DNA of 64,000 nucleotides, taken from contig JAILWO010000001.1 of NCBI GenBank assembly GCA_025698895.1, positions 1,027,001 to 1,091,000 of the forward strand. Reading direction: 5' to 3'. Position 1 is the first letter of the stretch. Each line of letters starts with the position of its first letter. The position numbers were made by a program, and so were the translations under genes. Of this stretch, positions 30,206 to 40,895 are shown one piece after another. The notes under the pieces are model-generated. The model worked only from the letters and a program-made list of their open reading frames with translations, had not been told where the DNA came from and searched no databases. The stretch comes from Rhizobiaceae bacterium (GTDB lineage: Bacteria > Pseudomonadota > Alphaproteobacteria > Rhizobiales > Rhizobiaceae).

Positions 30206-31150
30206 CTATCCCACGAACACCCGGCGGGGCTTGAACATGCCGGCCTCGATCTGGCCGATCGCCACAAGCCGGCCGCGCGCCGTCACGCAGGCCTCGTCGG
30301 CATCGACCGGCGCGTCGCGTCCACGCAGGATGACGGCATTGCCGAGCCGCAGCCTTTGCGCGGCGTCGTCGGTGACGGCGACCCGCGGCATCGATTCCAG
30401 CGCAGCCCCCGTGTCGACCAGCAGCGCGTCGATCGCGTCATATCCGGGCGACGCGTCGTCGCCCTTGCCCTTTTCGCGCGCCGCCTCGAGTTCGGCGACG
30501 GTGACGAAATCCTCCTCGCGGAAGGGCCAGACCGACAGGCGGCGAAGCTCCGACACATGCCCGTGGCAGCCGAGGTCGCGGCCCATGTCGCGGGCGAGGC
30601 TGCGCACATAGGTGCCCTTGCCGCATTCGACCTCGAACATGGTGCGGTTCTCGTCCGGCTGGTCGACGATCTCGAGGCGCGCGATCTCGACCTCGCGCGG
30701 GGCGATCTCCACCGTCTCGCCGTCGCGCGCGATGTCGTAGGCGCGTTCGCCGCCGATCTTCACCGCCGAGAATTGCGGCGGCACCTGCATGACCAGGCCG
30801 GTGTAGTTGGCCAGCAGCCCCTCGATCTCGGCGCGTGTCGGGCGCTTGTCCGAGATGGCGGTGGCCGCGCCTTCTAGGTCGTCGGTCGAACGTTCCTCGC
30901 CCCATGTCACGGTGAAGCGGTAGACCTTGGCGCCGTCCATCACATAGGGAACGGTCTTGGTGGCTTCGCCGAGCGCGATAGGCAGCATGCCCGAGGCGAG
31001 CGGGTCGAGCGTTCCGGCATGGCCGGCCTTGTCGGCCTGGTAGAGCCATTTGACCTTGGACACGGCCTCGGTCGAACCCATGCCGACGGGCTTGTCGAGG
31101 ATCACCCAGCCCGAGACCGGACGCCCCTTCTTCTTGCCGCGCCGCGCCAT
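30206..31150 (-). CDS. truB: tRNA pseudouridine(55) synthase TruB
   Basis: Makes pseudouridine 55 in the T-loop of tRNAs, 314 residues. The catalytic aspartate is in [22 protein letters not shown], and [14 protein letters not shown] and [19 protein letters not shown] are family motifs. The start overlaps the rbfA stop by one base (TGATG). It is the last gene of the rimP-nusA-ylxR-infB-rbfA-truB operon, a conserved translation and RNA-maturation cluster. Confidence 0.96.
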   Translation of the reverse strand: MARRGKKKGRPVSGWVILDKPVGMGSTEAVSKVKWLYQADKAGHAGTLDPLASGMLPIALGEATKTVPYVMDGAKVYRFTVTWGEERSTDDLEGAATAISDKRPTRAEIEGLLANYTGLVMQVPPQFSAVKIGGERAYDIARDGETVEIAPREVEIARLEIVDQPDENRTMFEVECGKGTYVRSLARDMGRDLGCHGHVSELRRLSVWPFREEDFVTVAELEAAREKGKGDDASPGYDAIDALLVDTGAALESMPRVAVTDDAAQRLRLGNAVILRGRDAPVDADEACVTARGRLVAIGQIEAGMFKPRRVFVG

Positions 31151-31554
31151 CAGTCCTGGTTTCCTTCATCCTTGTCGAGATCGCGCGAGACCTCGGGCGA
31201 GCGCAGGATCGCGTCGATCCTGGCCATGTTGTCGAAGCTGGTGTCGATGCGGAACCGGAACTCCGGCATGTACTTCATCTGGCGCAGCGCGCCCGAGACA
31301 CGGCCTCGAATGAATTTGGCGTTGCGCGCCAGCGCCTTGACGACTGCCTGGTCGTCGGTGGCGTTGAGCGGAGAAACATAGGCCGTCGCGATCTTGAGGT
31401 CGGGCGACATGCGCACCTCCGAGACCGAGACGACGGTCTGCTCCAGCACCTCGTCGCGCACCTCGCCGCGCTGCAGCAGGTCGGACAGTGCATGCCGAAC
31501 CTGCTCGCCGACGCGAAGCTGGCGCTGAGAGGGTGCTGATCCGGAAGCAGCCAT
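31150..31554 (-). CDS. rbfA: 30S ribosome-binding factor RbfA
   Basis: Late 30S assembly factor with a KH-like fold, 134 residues. Recognised from [22 protein letters not shown], the central [20 protein letters not shown] and the family C-terminal part [21 protein letters not shown]. An acidic tail follows ([10 protein letters not shown]). It lies 75 bases downstream of infB, separated by a strong hairpin, and overlaps truB by one base. Confidence 0.94.
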   Translation of the reverse strand: MAASGSAPSQRQLRVGEQVRHALSDLLQRGEVRDEVLEQTVVSVSEVRMSPDLKIATAYVSPLNATDDQAVVKALARNAKFIRGRVSGALRQMKYMPEFRFRIDTSFDNMARIDAILRSPEVSRDLDKDEGNQD

Positions 31555-31573
31555 TGTTCTGGTCCTGAAACGG

Positions 31574-31604
31574 GCGGGCGGCGGGATCGTCTCCCGCCGC
31601 CCGC
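31574..31604 (-). repeat. Perfect 13-base inverted repeat between infB and rbfA
   Basis: Arms 31574-31586 and 31592-31604 are exact complements around a five-base loop; only a short T-run (TTT, about ten bases on) follows on the minus strand. It may be an attenuating terminator, an RNase III target or an mRNA 3'-end stabiliser inside the operon. Confidence 0.65.
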
Positions 31605-31629
31605 ATCATGTCCGTGAACGGGTGCGGTG

Positions 31630-34203
31630 TCAGAGCGTCCGCGTCACATGCTCGACGCGGAAGCACTCGATGACGTCGCCCTGGCGGATGTCCTCGTAGT
31701 TGGTGAAGGCCATGCCGCATTCCTGGCCGGCCGGCACTTCGGCCACCTCGTCCTTGAAGCGCTTGAGCGTCTTGAGCGTGCCCTCGTGGATGACCACGTT
31801 GTCGCGGATGAGGCGCACGCCGGCGCCCCGTTCCACCTTGCCTTCGGTGACGCGGCAGCCGGCCACCTTGCCGACCTTGGTGATGTTGAACACCTCCAGG
31901 ATCTCGGCATTGCCGAGGAAGGTCTCGCGGCGCTCCGGCGACAGCAGCCCCGACATCGCCGCCTTCACGTCATCGACCAGATTGTAGATGATGTTGTAAT
32001 AGCGGATCTCGATGCCGGCCTGCTCGGCCGCCTGCCTGGCCTGCGCGTTGGCGCGCACGTTGAAGCCGATGATCGCCGCCTCGGACGTATCGGCCAGCGA
32101 CACGTCGCTCTCGGTGATCGCGCCGGCGCCCGAATGGACGATCCGCACGCGCACCTCCTCGGTTCCCAGCTTGTCCAGGGCCGCCGCGATCGCCTCGATC
32201 GAGCCCTGCACGTCGCCCTTGATGACCAGCGGGAATTCCTTCGCGCCGGCCGTCTGGAGCTGCGACATCATCTGCTCGAGCGATCCGCGCTGGCCGGCCT
32301 GACGGGCGACGGCCTTTTCGCGGGCGAGCCGCTGGCGATATTCGGAAATCTCGCGCGCCCGCGCTTCGTTCTCGACCACCGCGAACTTGTCGCCGGCCTG
32401 GGGCGTTCCCTGCATGCCCAGTATCTCGACGGGCGTGGCGGGTCCGGCTTCCTTCAGGTTCTCGCCGCGATCGTTGATCAGGGCGCGCACCCGACCCCAT
32501 TCGCTGCCGGCCACGATGATGTCGCCGGTGTGGAGCGTGCCGGCCTGCACGAGCACGGTCGCCACAGAGCCGCGACCCTTGTCCAGCCGCGCCTCGACGA
32601 CGACGCCCTCGGCGGTTCGATCCGGATTGGCCTTCAGCTCGAGAATCTCGGCCTGCAGCAGGATGGCTTCCAGCAGCCTGTCGAGATTGGTGCCCTTGGT
32701 CGCCGAAACCTCGACGTCGAGCACCTCGCCGCCCATCGATTCCACGAACACCTCGTGCTGGAGGAGTTCGGTGCGCACCTTCTGCGCATTGGCCTCCGGC
32801 TTGTCGATCTTGTTGATCGCCACGATGATCGGGACACCCGCCGCCTTGGCGTGATTGATCGATTCCACCGTCTGCGGCATCACGCTGTCGTCGGCGGCCA
32901 CCACCAGGATGGCGATGTCGGTCGACTGCGCGCCACGGGCGCGCATGGCCGTGAAGGCCGCGTGGCCCGGTGTGTCGATGAAGGTGATCTTCTGGCCGTT
33001 CTTCTCGACCTGATAGGCGCCGATATGCTGGGTGATGCCGCCGGCCTCGCCCGAAACGACATTGGCGTTGCGGATGGCGTCCAGCAGCGAGGTCTTGCCG
33101 TGGTCGACATGGCCCATGATCGTCACGACCGGCGGCCGCGACTTCAGGCTCTCGGCCGAATCCTCGATGTTGAACAGGCCCTCCTCGACATCCGACTCCG
33201 CCACGCGCTTAACCGTATGGCCGAACTCCTCGGCCACCAGTTCGGCGGTGTCGGCGTCGATCACGTCGCCGGGCTTCATCATCTGGCCCTGCTTCATGAA
33301 GAACTTCACCACCTCGACGGCCCGTTCGGACATGCGTCCGGCCAGTTCCTGTATGGTGATCGTCTCCGGAAGCACGACCTCGCGCGAAATCTTCTCGCGC
33401 TCGCCCTGATGCATGGCGCGCTTGAACTTCTCCTGCCGACGGCGCATCGACGACAGCGACCGGCCGCGCGCGCTCTCGTCGTCCGACAGCGCGGCCGTCA
33501 GCGTCAGCTTGCCGCGCCGGCGCTCTTCCTCGCCCTTGACCTTGACGGGCTTGGGCGCGGCGACCTCGGGCTTGGCCGGGCCGCGCCTGGCGACGGCGGA
33601 CCCGCGAGGAGCCTCCTCGTCCTCCACCAGCGCGTCCTTCTCGACCTGCGGCGCGCGGCGGCGGGCCTCTTCCTCGGACCGGCGGCGCGCTTCGGCCTCG
33701 CTCGCCAGCCGGGCTTCCTCCTCGGCCTGCCGGCGGGCGGATTCCTCGCGCTCGCGGCGGCGGCGCTCTTCCTCCTCGGCGCGGCGCTGAGCCTCCTCGG
33801 CGGCGCGGCGGCGCTCCTCGACCTCACGGACCTTGGAGTCCTGCAGCGCGCGGCGGCGCGCCTCGATCTCGTCGGCCGAAAGCTCGTTGAGGACCATCCC
33901 TGACCGTTCCGGGGATTGCGGCGCCTGGGGCGCCGGCTGCGGACGCGGCTCTGGCGCCCGCGCCTGCGGGGCGGCCGGCGCCTGCGGGCGCGGCTTGGCG
34001 GCCGGCGTCGCGACGGCCGGTTCCGACCGCTCGCCCGGCATGGAGAACTTGCGCTTCTTCGTCTCCACGACCACGGACTTGGTGCGGCCATGCGAGAAAT
34101 TCTGCCGCACGGTTCCCTGTTCCAGTCCGGGTCGCTTCAGCGTCAGCGTCTTCTTCGTGCTGACCGAAAGCGTCTTGTCGTCACCGGTCTTCGTATCGCT
34201 CAT
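31630..34203 (-). CDS. infB: Translation initiation factor IF-2
   Basis: GTPase that brings fMet-tRNA to the 30S subunit, 857 residues. A long low-complexity N-terminal region rich in Ala, Pro, Arg and Glu (about 30-210, including a Glu/Arg coiled stretch) precedes the IF2-N module and the G domain with [27 protein letters not shown] and NKIDKP; domains II-IV follow, ending [10 protein letters not shown]. Its ATG overlaps the stop of the ylxR-type gene by four bases. Core member of the nusA operon. Confidence 0.97.
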   Translation of the reverse strand: MSDTKTGDDKTLSVSTKKTLTLKRPGLEQGTVRQNFSHGRTKSVVVETKKRKFSMPGERSEPAVATPAAKPRPQAPAAPQARAPEPRPQPAPQAPQSPERSGMVLNELSADEIEARRRALQDSKVREVEERRRAAEEAQRRAEEEERRRREREESARRQAEEEARLASEAEARRRSEEEARRRAPQVEKDALVEDEEAPRGSAVARRGPAKPEVAAPKPVKVKGEEERRRGKLTLTAALSDDESARGRSLSSMRRRQEKFKRAMHQGEREKISREVVLPETITIQELAGRMSERAVEVVKFFMKQGQMMKPGDVIDADTAELVAEEFGHTVKRVAESDVEEGLFNIEDSAESLKSRPPVVTIMGHVDHGKTSLLDAIRNANVVSGEAGGITQHIGAYQVEKNGQKITFIDTPGHAAFTAMRARGAQSTDIAILVVAADDSVMPQTVESINHAKAAGVPIIVAINKIDKPEANAQKVRTELLQHEVFVESMGGEVLDVEVSATKGTNLDRLLEAILLQAEILELKANPDRTAEGVVVEARLDKGRGSVATVLVQAGTLHTGDIIVAGSEWGRVRALINDRGENLKEAGPATPVEILGMQGTPQAGDKFAVVENEARAREISEYRQRLAREKAVARQAGQRGSLEQMMSQLQTAGAKEFPLVIKGDVQGSIEAIAAALDKLGTEEVRVRIVHSGAGAITESDVSLADTSEAAIIGFNVRANAQARQAAEQAGIEIRYYNIIYNLVDDVKAAMSGLLSPERRETFLGNAEILEVFNITKVGKVAGCRVTEGKVERGAGVRLIRDNVVIHEGTLKTLKRFKDEVAEVPAGQECGMAFTNYEDIRQGDVIECFRVEHVTRTL

Positions 34204-34880
34204 TCCGTATCCTCTGCCGCGGTCATGCCGCCACCGGTCTCGACCCCGGTCCCGGGGAGGACGGCAACGTCCGACCGCTCTTCCGGGGAACCGCCCCGGT
34301 AACGGTACAGCGCTTCGATGCGCTTTACCGCAGCCCTGCCGGCATCCTGCGCGAGCACGGCTGCATGTATCACATGTGCACCGCCCAATGCCAAACCCAA
34401 TTCGGTCTCCGAAAAGAGTTTGTAGGCGGCGATCTCGGGACCGCCTTCGTGAACCAGGGCGCGCCTTGCCTGGGCGATCTTGCGCACACCGTCTCCGGAG
34501 GCCTCGAAGGCGTGGAGCACCAGGATCGCCCTGCCCGACCGCACCGACGCCTCGACCTTGGCCGCCCCCAATGCCACCGCGCCGCCCTTGCGGGCAAGCC
34601 CCAGCGCGCCGAGCGCGACCTTCGCGATCAGGGCCTCGACCTTTTCGCCGAGATCGGGAGGAGCCGTCACCGGCCGCTTCAGCGATCGCGCGAACAATCC
34701 GCGCCGGGCGGCCTCGTCCACATGTAGGCGGTCAGCCGTGACCCAGCAACCTCGCCCCGGCAGATTGCGCTTCAGATCGGCGACCACCGTGCCGTCGGGC
34801 GAGGCCACGAAGCGGATCAGCCGGTCGGGATCGCCGGCCGTGCGCGTGACGATGCAGGTGCGGTCGTTCATCGGCTCCAC
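34200..34880 (-). CDS. YlxR-family RNA-binding protein with C-terminal L7Ae-like domain
   Basis: Nucleic-acid-binding protein found between nusA and infB in alphaproteobacteria, 226 residues. The N-terminal DUF448/YlxR motif is CIVTR...[16 protein letters not shown]...LPGRGCWV; the middle ([40 protein letters not shown]) looks like an L7Ae/L30e fold. The start may be GTG 34880 or ATG 34871; Shine-Dalgarno evidence is weak for both. The stop overlaps the infB ATG. Role probably in transcription or rRNA processing, by position and fold. Confidence 0.88.
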   Translation of the reverse strand: MEPMNDRTCIVTRTAGDPDRLIRFVASPDGTVVADLKRNLPGRGCWVTADRLHVDEAARRGLFARSLKRPVTAPPDLGEKVEALIAKVALGALGLARKGGAVALGAAKVEASVRSGRAILVLHAFEASGDGVRKIAQARRALVHEGGPEIAAYKLFSETELGLALGGAHVIHAAVLAQDAGRAAVKRIEALYRYRGGSPEERSDVAVLPGTGVETGGGMTAAEDTE

Positions 34881-34905
34881 GAGCGCTGGTGACCCTTTTC
34901 ATCGC

Positions 34906-36498
34906 TCAGGCTTCCGCGGGAAGCTCTTCTTCGCCCTCGGCCGCGAGGTCCTCCTCGCTGATCCAGCCGGCGCGGAGCCGCGCGGCCATGACCATCTGCT
35001 CGGCGTCGGCCCGGCTCACGCCGTGATCGGCCAGCACGCCCTCGAATATCTTGGTCTCGCCGTCCTTGCGCTCCTTCCAGCCGACAAGGTCGTCGACGGC
35101 ATAGCCGGCGAAATCCTCGATCGTCTTCACGCCGTCCTCGCCCAGCGCCACCATCATGGCGGTGGTCATGCCGGGAATCTCGCGCAGCTCGTCCTCGACG
35201 CCGAGCTCACGGCGCTTGGTGTCGAACTCGGCCTCGAGCTGATCGAGATATTCGCGGGCGCGGGCCTGGATCTCCTCGGCCGTCCCCTCGTCGAAGCCGT
35301 CGATCGAGGCGATCTCGCCGAGGTCGACATAGGCCACTTCCTCGACCGAGGTGAAGCCTTCGGAGGCCAGCACCTGGCCGACCATCTCGTCGACATTGAG
35401 CGCTTCCATGAACAGGTTCGAGCGCTCGACGAATTCCTTCTGGCGGCGCTGCGATTCCTCTTCCTCGGTCAGGATGTCGATGTCCCAGCCGGTGAGCTGC
35501 GAGGCGAGGCGCACATTCTGCCCGCGGCGGCCGATCGCCAGCGAAAGCTGGTCGTCCGGCACCACGACCTCGATGCGCTCGGCGTCCTCGTCGAGCACCA
35601 CCTTGGCCACCTCGGCCGGCTGCAGCGCGTTGACGATGAAGGAGGCCGCATTCGGGTTCCAGGGAATGATGTCGATCTTCTCGCCCTGCAACTCGCCGAC
35701 CACCGCCTGCACGCGGCTGCCGCGCATGCCCACGCAGGCACCGACCGGGTCGATCGACGAGTCGCGCGAGACGACGGCGATCTTGGCGCGCGAGCCCGGA
35801 TCACGGGCCACCGACTTGATCTCGATGATGCCGTCATAGATCTCGGGCACCTCCATCGTGAACAGCTTGGCCATGAACTGCGGATGGGTGCGCGAGAGGA
35901 AGATCTGCGGTCCGCGCTGCTCGCGGCGCACGTCGTAGACATAGGCGCGCACGCGGTCGCCATATTTGTAGTTCTCGCGCGGGATCAGCTCGTCGCGCCG
36001 CACGATCGCCTCGCCGCGGCCGAGATCGACGATGACGTTGCCGTATTCGACGCGCTTGACCGTGCCGTTGACGATCTCGCCGATGCGGTCCTTGTATTCC
36101 TCATACTGGCGATCGCGCTCGGCCTCGCGCACCTTCTGGACGATCACCTGCTTGGCCGACTGGGCGGCGATGCGGCCGAAATCCATCGGCGGCAGCTGCT
36201 CGGCCAGGAAATCGCCGGGCTGGGCGTCGGGATTGCGCTGGCGCGCCTCGGCCAGCGAGATCTCGCGCCCGTAATCCTCTGGCGTCTCGACGACCTCCAT
36301 CAGCCGCTGCAGCTTCATCTCGCCGGTGGTCGGATTGATGTCGGCCCGGATATTGGTCTCCTGGCCGTAGCGCGACTTCGCCGCCTTCTGGATGGCGTCG
36401 GCCATCGCGTCGATCACGATCTGCTTGTCGATCGACTTCTCGCGCGCTACCGCGTCGGCGATCTGCAAGAGTTCAATCCTGTTGGCACTCACGGCCAT
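34906..36498 (-). CDS. nusA: Transcription termination/antitermination factor NusA
   Basis: RNA polymerase elongation factor, 530 residues. The N-terminal polymerase-binding domain ([37 protein letters not shown]), an S1 domain ([21 protein letters not shown]), two KH domains ([20 protein letters not shown] and [20 protein letters not shown]) and two helix-hairpin-helix acidic repeats near the C-terminus are all visible, the usual alphaproteobacterial layout. Co-transcribed with rimP 42 bases upstream. A leader hairpin ahead of rimP may allow NusA-dependent feedback. Confidence 0.97.
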   Translation of the reverse strand: MAVSANRIELLQIADAVAREKSIDKQIVIDAMADAIQKAAKSRYGQETNIRADINPTTGEMKLQRLMEVVETPEDYGREISLAEARQRNPDAQPGDFLAEQLPPMDFGRIAAQSAKQVIVQKVREAERDRQYEEYKDRIGEIVNGTVKRVEYGNVIVDLGRGEAIVRRDELIPRENYKYGDRVRAYVYDVRREQRGPQIFLSRTHPQFMAKLFTMEVPEIYDGIIEIKSVARDPGSRAKIAVVSRDSSIDPVGACVGMRGSRVQAVVGELQGEKIDIIPWNPNAASFIVNALQPAEVAKVVLDEDAERIEVVVPDDQLSLAIGRRGQNVRLASQLTGWDIDILTEEEESQRRQKEFVERSNLFMEALNVDEMVGQVLASEGFTSVEEVAYVDLGEIASIDGFDEGTAEEIQARAREYLDQLEAEFDTKRRELGVEDELREIPGMTTAMMVALGEDGVKTIEDFAGYAVDDLVGWKERKDGETKIFEGVLADHGVSRADAEQMVMAARLRAGWISEEDLAAEGEEELPAEA

Positions 36499-36540
36499 CG
36501 TACCGGTCTCCCTTGTGCGCGGCGCTTGGCCGCCGAAAAA

Positions 36541-37182
36541 TCAGTGTCGTTCGTCGAAGGACTCTTCGCCCTCGTCACCTTCTTCATCTGCTGGCTCGCC
36601 GCGGCGCTTCTTCGCCTCCTGGCGGGCCTTCTTGTCCCGTGCGAGCGCCTCGCGGATCAGGTCGTCGGTCAGCACCAGCCTGGCTTCCTGGATCGCCTCG
36701 TAGGGGATGCGCACGCTGGGTTCGTCGCCATAGCTCGCCTGGTCGCGCTCCAGCAGGATGCCGGCCCCGTCGGCCTCGGCGATCCGGCCCTTGAAGCGCT
36801 TGCGGCCCTCGACCATGACCGAGGTGTCGACCTTGGCCAGATTGCCCGTCCAGCCCTCGAAATCGGCGACCCTCACCAGCGGCCTGTCGATGCCGGGCGA
36901 GGAGATCTCCAGATGATACGCCTTGTCGATCGGATCTTCCACATCGAGCAGCGGCGAAATCAGCCGGCTGGCCTCCTCGCAATCCTCGACCGTCATCGTG
37001 CCGTCGAGGCGCTCGGCCATGATCTGCAGCGTCAGCCCGTTCTGACCGCTCAATCTCACGCGCACCAGGCGAAAGCCCTGGCCCGCCAGCGCCGGGCCCA
37101 CGATCGCTGCGATGCGCGCGTCGATGCCCGTCTCGCGGATGATGCGATCGTCGCCGTTGCGGTCCGCGCCTGTCTCGGTCAT
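36541..37182 (-). CDS. rimP: Ribosome maturation factor RimP
   Basis: Early 30S maturation factor, 213 residues. Recognised by [40 protein letters not shown] and the signature [14 protein letters not shown], followed by the C-terminal Sm-like domain and an acidic/basic tail. ATG 37182 with GGAG upstream gives [10 protein letters not shown]. An in-frame ATG at 37254 would add 24 residues but would place the terminator hairpin inside the coding sequence. First gene of the nusA-infB operon. Confidence 0.94.
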   Translation of the reverse strand: MTETGADRNGDDRIIRETGIDARIAAIVGPALAGQGFRLVRVRLSGQNGLTLQIMAERLDGTMTVEDCEEASRLISPLLDVEDPIDKAYHLEISSPGIDRPLVRVADFEGWTGNLAKVDTSVMVEGRKRFKGRIAEADGAGILLERDQASYGDEPSVRIPYEAIQEARLVLTDDLIREALARDKKARQEAKKRRGEPADEEGDEGEESFDERH

Positions 37183-37215
37183 GAAGCTCCGGTTCGTCCA
37201 GCGGGGCCGGCCAAC

Positions 37216-37248
37216 AAAAAAGAGCGGGACCCCGGGGGACCCACTCTT
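37216..37248 (-). terminator. Terminator-like hairpin in the rimP operon leader (candidate attenuator)
   Basis: On the minus strand a strong stem (AAGAG/CTCTT, a G-U pair and GGG/CCC, topped by C-rich/G-rich bases) ends in a run of six T. It sits only about 20 bases after the predicted start of transcription and about 34 bases before the rimP ATG. No minus-strand gene lies upstream to be terminated, so it looks like a leader attenuator. Confidence 0.7.
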
Positions 37249-37275
37249 CGTCATACCGACCAAGAATTTGAGTTT

Positions 37276-37304
37276 CAGATAGTCGAGATCGCGGCTGATT
37301 GCAA
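37276..37304 (-). promoter_or_regulatory. Putative promoter of the rimP-nusA-infB operon
   Basis: TTGCAA and TATCTG on the minus strand with exactly 17 bases between them, 94 bases before the rimP ATG and immediately upstream of the leader hairpin. Confidence 0.6.
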
Positions 37305-37403
37305 GACGTACCTTGCCCCTCGCGGGGCGGGCTTGACCGGCGAGGCGTCGATCCCCATCAAGCGGTCCGGCGCCGATACGGCATCGAGGAGCGACCATTC
37401 ACA

Positions 37404-38339
37404 ATGGCCCTACGCCTCATATTCATGGGCACGCCCGACTTCTCGGTGCCGACGCTGACCGCGCTTCACGGCGCGGGGCACGCGATCGTCGCCGTCTATA
37501 CCCAGCCGCCGAGGCCCGCCGGCCGGCGCGGGCTGGAACTCACGCCATCGCCCGTGCAGCGCGAGGCCGAACGGCTCGGCCTGCCGGTGCGCGCGCCGGT
37601 TTCGTTGAAGGGCGCGGACGAGCAGGCCGACTTCGCGGCACTGGACGCCGATGCCGCCGTGGTGGTGGCCTATGGATTGCTGTTGCCGGGGCCTATCCTC
37701 GACGCGCCGCGCCTCGGCTGCTGGAACGGCCATGCCTCGGCGCTGCCGCGCTGGCGCGGCGCCGCCCCCATCCAGCGCGCCGTCATGGCGGGCGATCGCG
37801 AGACGGCCATGATGATCATGCGCATGGAGGCGGGCCTGGATACCGGCCCGGTCGCCCTGTCGCGAGAACTGGCGATCGGGCCCGACGAGACGGCGGGAGA
37901 TCTGCACGACCGCCTGTCGCGGGCCTGCGCGGACCTGCTGGTCGAGGCGATGGCGAGGCTGGAAGCCGGAAAGCTGGAAACCAGCTCGCAGCCGGACGCT
38001 GGTGTCACCTACGCCGCCAAGATCGCCAAGGCCGAAACCCGTATCGACTGGGCGCGGACCGCGCGGTCGGTCCATGACCATGTCCGGGGCCTGTCGCCGG
38101 CGCCCGGGGCCTGGAGCGAGTTCGTCGACGCAGGCAGGACCGAGCGGGTGAGAATCCTGCGAACGAGCATCGCGACGGGCACGGGCGCGCCCGGCCGGCT
38201 TCTGCCCGGCGGTCCGGTCGTGGCCTGCGGCGAGGGCGCCGTCAGCCTGCTCGAGGTGCAGCGCGCCGGCGGACGCCCGATGTCGGGCCAGGATTTCCTG
38301 CGCGGGGTAAAGGCGCCGGACGAGGCGCGGTTCACATGA
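37404..38339 (+). CDS. fmt: Methionyl-tRNA formyltransferase
   Basis: Formylates initiator Met-tRNA, 311 residues. [12 protein letters not shown] opens the N-terminal domain, with the catalytic Asn/His in [21 protein letters not shown] and the Asp in [11 protein letters not shown]. The usual SLLP is SALP here, a small change. The C-terminal tRNA-binding domain starts about residue 205. ATG 37404 gives MALRLIFMG. It is divergent from rimP and 13 bases ahead of truA. The usual partner def is not adjacent. Confidence 0.95.
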   Translation: MALRLIFMGTPDFSVPTLTALHGAGHAIVAVYTQPPRPAGRRGLELTPSPVQREAERLGLPVRAPVSLKGADEQADFAALDADAAVVVAYGLLLPGPILDAPRLGCWNGHASALPRWRGAAPIQRAVMAGDRETAMMIMRMEAGLDTGPVALSRELAIGPDETAGDLHDRLSRACADLLVEAMARLEAGKLETSSQPDAGVTYAAKIAKAETRIDWARTARSVHDHVRGLSPAPGAWSEFVDAGRTERVRILRTSIATGTGAPGRLLPGGPVVACGEGAVSLLEVQRAGGRPMSGQDFLRGVKAPDEARFT

Positions 38340-38352
38340 ATGGGACGGGCTG

Positions 38353-39096
38353 ATGCCGCGCTACCGGCTCGACATCGAATATGACGGCACGCCCTATGCC
38401 GGCTGGCAGCGGCAGGACGGCCAGCCATCGGTGCAGCAGGCGATCGAGGACGCGGTCGAGGCGTTCTGCGGCGAGGCGGTGCGGCTGCGCGCGGCCGGAC
38501 GGACCGATGCCGGCGTCCACGCCACCGGCCAGGTCGCGCATCTCGATCTCGGCCGCGACTGGCCGGCCGAGACCGTCCGCAACGCGCTCAACGCCCATCT
38601 GGGCATGGCCGGGCATACGGTCTGCATCCTCGCGGCCGCGATCGCGCCGGAGGATTTCGACGCCCGCTTCTCGGCGACCGCGCGCCATTATCTCTACCGC
38701 ATCCTCAACCGCCGCGCGCCGCCGGCGCTGGAGCGCCAGCGCGCATGGTGGGTGCCGAAGCCGCTCGATGCGCCGCGCATGGCTCAGGCGGCGGCCACGC
38801 TGGTCGGCCGGCATGACTTCACCACCTTCCGCTCGGCGCACTGCCAGGCGAACAGCCCGGTCCGCACGCTGGACCGCCTCGACGTGACGCGCGCCGGCGA
38901 CCTGATCGAGATCCGGGCCTCGGCGCGCTCCTTCCTGCACAATCAGGTCCGCTCGATGGTCGGCACGCTGAAGCGGGCCGGTGAGGGCGCATGGTCGGCC
39001 GGCGACGTGCGGGCCGCGCTGGAGGCACGCGACCGGTCGCGCTGCGCCGGGCTCGCGCCGCCGGAAGGTCTCTACCTAGTCCGCGTCGACTACTGA
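38353..39096 (+). CDS. truA: tRNA pseudouridine(38-40) synthase TruA
   Basis: Modifies positions 38-40 of the anticodon stem-loop, 247 residues. The catalytic aspartate is in [19 protein letters not shown], and [10 protein letters not shown] and [13 protein letters not shown] are family motifs. It follows fmt by 13 bases and is probably co-transcribed. Its last seven bases overlap the end of the convergent Lrp-type regulator. Confidence 0.96.
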   Translation: MPRYRLDIEYDGTPYAGWQRQDGQPSVQQAIEDAVEAFCGEAVRLRAAGRTDAGVHATGQVAHLDLGRDWPAETVRNALNAHLGMAGHTVCILAAAIAPEDFDARFSATARHYLYRILNRRAPPALERQRAWWVPKPLDAPRMAQAAATLVGRHDFTTFRSAHCQANSPVRTLDRLDVTRAGDLIEIRASARSFLHNQVRSMVGTLKRAGEGAWSAGDVRAALEARDRSRCAGLAPPEGLYLVRVDY

Positions 39097-39650
39097 GCCG
39101 CGACCGCCGTTTCCGGCGCATGTCCGAGCGCGGCGCGCGGCTTCGGCCATTCCGCCGTGATGCCAGGCTGCACCGGGCGCTCCAGATAGGTCGACAGCAC
39201 GACATAGCTGCGCGTCGCTATCACGCCCGGCGTATCGTAGAGTCGCGCCAGCAGCCCTTCCAGCGCGTGCGTGTCCTCGGTGCGCACCTTGAGCAGCATG
39301 CAGGCGTCGCCCGCCACCGAATGGATTTCCTCCACCTCGGGGTAGCGCGCGATCGACAGCAGCTCCGGCGTCTTGCCCCAGCCATGCGTGTCGACATGGA
39401 CGAAGGCGAGCAGCCCCTTGCCGGAGACCTTCGGATCGATGAGCGCCGAGGTGGCGCGGATGGCGCCGGAACGCCGCAGCCGCTTCACCCGCTCATGCGC
39501 CGCCGGCGGCGAAAGCGCCACCTTCTCGCCCAACTCGGCGTAGCTGACCGTCGCGTCCTCGACCAGCACGCCTAAGATTCTTCGGTCGGTGGCGTCCAGG
39601 CTCCGGGGTGGGAGGGGCGTCGGCCGAACCTCATCTGTATTTTGATCCAT
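39090..39650 (-). CDS. Lrp/AsnC family transcriptional regulator
   Basis: Feast/famine regulator, 186 residues, with N- and C-terminal extensions beyond the usual 150-160. The helix-turn-helix is [47 protein letters not shown]; the RAM ligand domain follows ([10 protein letters not shown]...[23 protein letters not shown]). It is divergent from an MFS transporter 48 bases away, the usual layout for an amino-acid-sensing regulator controlling its own exporter. Confidence 0.92.
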   Translation of the reverse strand: MDQNTDEVRPTPLPPRSLDATDRRILGVLVEDATVSYAELGEKVALSPPAAHERVKRLRRSGAIRATSALIDPKVSGKGLLAFVHVDTHGWGKTPELLSIARYPEVEEIHSVAGDACMLLKVRTEDTHALEGLLARLYDTPGVIATRSYVVLSTYLERPVQPGITAEWPKPRAALGHAPETAVAAQ

Positions 39651-39672
39651 TCCGGATTCTCCCGTTGGCGCT

Positions 39673-39683
39673 GAATTTCATTC
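39673..39683. promoter_or_regulatory. Candidate Lrp-type operator
   Basis: GAAT-TTC-ATTC is a small palindrome centred in the 48-base gap between the divergent Lrp-type and MFS genes. Such AT-rich palindromes are typical of Lrp/AsnC sites, but the match is short. Confidence 0.3.
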
Positions 39684-39698
39684 GGCTACTATGGTCTC

Positions 39699-40895
39699 AT
39701 GTCGAACATTGATCAAGCCATTGGCCCCAAGCCCGTTGCCGCGAAAATTCCGGCGCTTGCCTATCTGCTGACATTATGCGTCGGCGTGGTCGGCTCCAAT
39801 TCCCTGGTGCTGGGGCCGATCGCTCCGGACATCGCGGCAAGTTTCGGGACGTCCACTCCGGCCGTCATGACGGCGTCGGCCGCCTTTGGTCTCGGCACAG
39901 CGGCGGGGGCGCTTCTTCTCGCCCGCCGAATCGACCGGTTCGGCGTCTGGCGCATGCTGCGTCTGGCGCTCGCGGCTTTCGGGCTGGCGCTCGCCGTGTC
40001 GGCATTGGCACCGGCGGTTCCGGCACTGGTCGCGGCGCAGTGCCTGGCGGGAATGGCCGCCGGCGTCGTGCTGCCGGCGGCCTATGCCGGGGCTGCCGCC
40101 GTCGCGCCGCCGGGACGCGAGAGCGCCACGATCGGCGTCGTGCTGACGGGATGGACGCTTTCGATGGTCGTTGGCGTCGCGGCCGCCGCAGTGCTGGCCG
40201 ACGCGGCGCACTGGCGCCTGGTCTTCGGATCGGTCGCGCTGCTGGCCGGTGTCGCGCTGGCGGCCCTGCCGCGGCAGGATCTCGCGCAAACCCGTCCGGC
40301 GGAACCGGCGTCCTCGCCGCTTCAGGCGCTGCGCATCCGCGGCGTGGCGCCGCTGCTGGTCGCCTGCGGCGCCTTCATGACCGCGTTCTACGGCGTCTAC
40401 GGCTATCTCGGCGACCACGTCCACGCCGCGCTCGGACGGCCGCTGAGCCTCAATGGCCTCGTTGCCCTGGTCTACGGGCTCGGCTTCGGCTCGGCGGCGA
40501 TGTTCGACCGTATCGTCGATCGCGTCGGCGCGGCCCGCGCCATGCCCGCCGCCTATCTCGCCATCGGTGCTATCTACGTGGCCATGGCGATCTCGTCGGA
40601 CAGGTTCACGGCCCTGCTCGCGCTGGTCTTCGTCTGGGGACTGGCCAACCATTTCGGCCTCAACGTGCTCGTCATGCGGCTCGGCGCGCTCGACGCCTAC
40701 CGCCGCGGCGCGATCATGGGTCTCAACAGCGCCGTCACCTATCTTGCGGTCTTCATCGGAACGATCGGCTTCGGTCCCGTCTACGCGGCCGCCGGCTTCT
40801 CCGCCTTGTGCCTGCTCGCTGCCGCGCTGATGCTCGCCGCCGTGGCCGCGGCGCGCGTCGCGGACGTTCAGCCGCCGAGCCCGAACAGGGCCTGA
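39699..40895 (+). CDS. MFS transporter
   Basis: Major facilitator superfamily permease, 398 residues and about 12 helices. The start resembles arabinose-efflux/EmrD-like drug:proton antiporters (YLLTLCVGVVGSNSLVLGPIAPDIAASFG). The loop 2-3 motif is ARRIDRFGVWRML. A second repeat begins around residue 220 (APLLVACGAFMTAFYGVYGYLG). With the divergent Lrp regulator it is most simply an exporter of an amino acid or related metabolite; substrate unknown. The 3' end overlaps the next, convergent gene by 28 bases. Confidence 0.88.
   Translation: MSNIDQAIGPKPVAAKIPALAYLLTLCVGVVGSNSLVLGPIAPDIAASFGTSTPAVMTASAAFGLGTAAGALLLARRIDRFGVWRMLRLALAAFGLALAVSALAPAVPALVAAQCLAGMAAGVVLPAAYAGAAAVAPPGRESATIGVVLTGWTLSMVVGVAAAAVLADAAHWRLVFGSVALLAGVALAALPRQDLAQTRPAEPASSPLQALRIRGVAPLLVACGAFMTAFYGVYGYLGDHVHAALGRPLSLNGLVALVYGLGFGSAAMFDRIVDRVGAARAMPAAYLAIGAIYVAMAISSDRFTALLALVFVWGLANHFGLNVLVMRLGALDAYRRGAIMGLNSAVTYLAVFIGTIGFGPVYAAAGFSALCLLAAALMLAAVAAARVADVQPPSPNRA

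Noticed and set aside
37183-37254. 24-residue N-terminal extension of RimP from ATG 37254
   Set aside because: It would put the terminator-like hairpin in coding sequence, has a weak ribosome site, and the family starts near MTETG; kept only as a possible leader frame.
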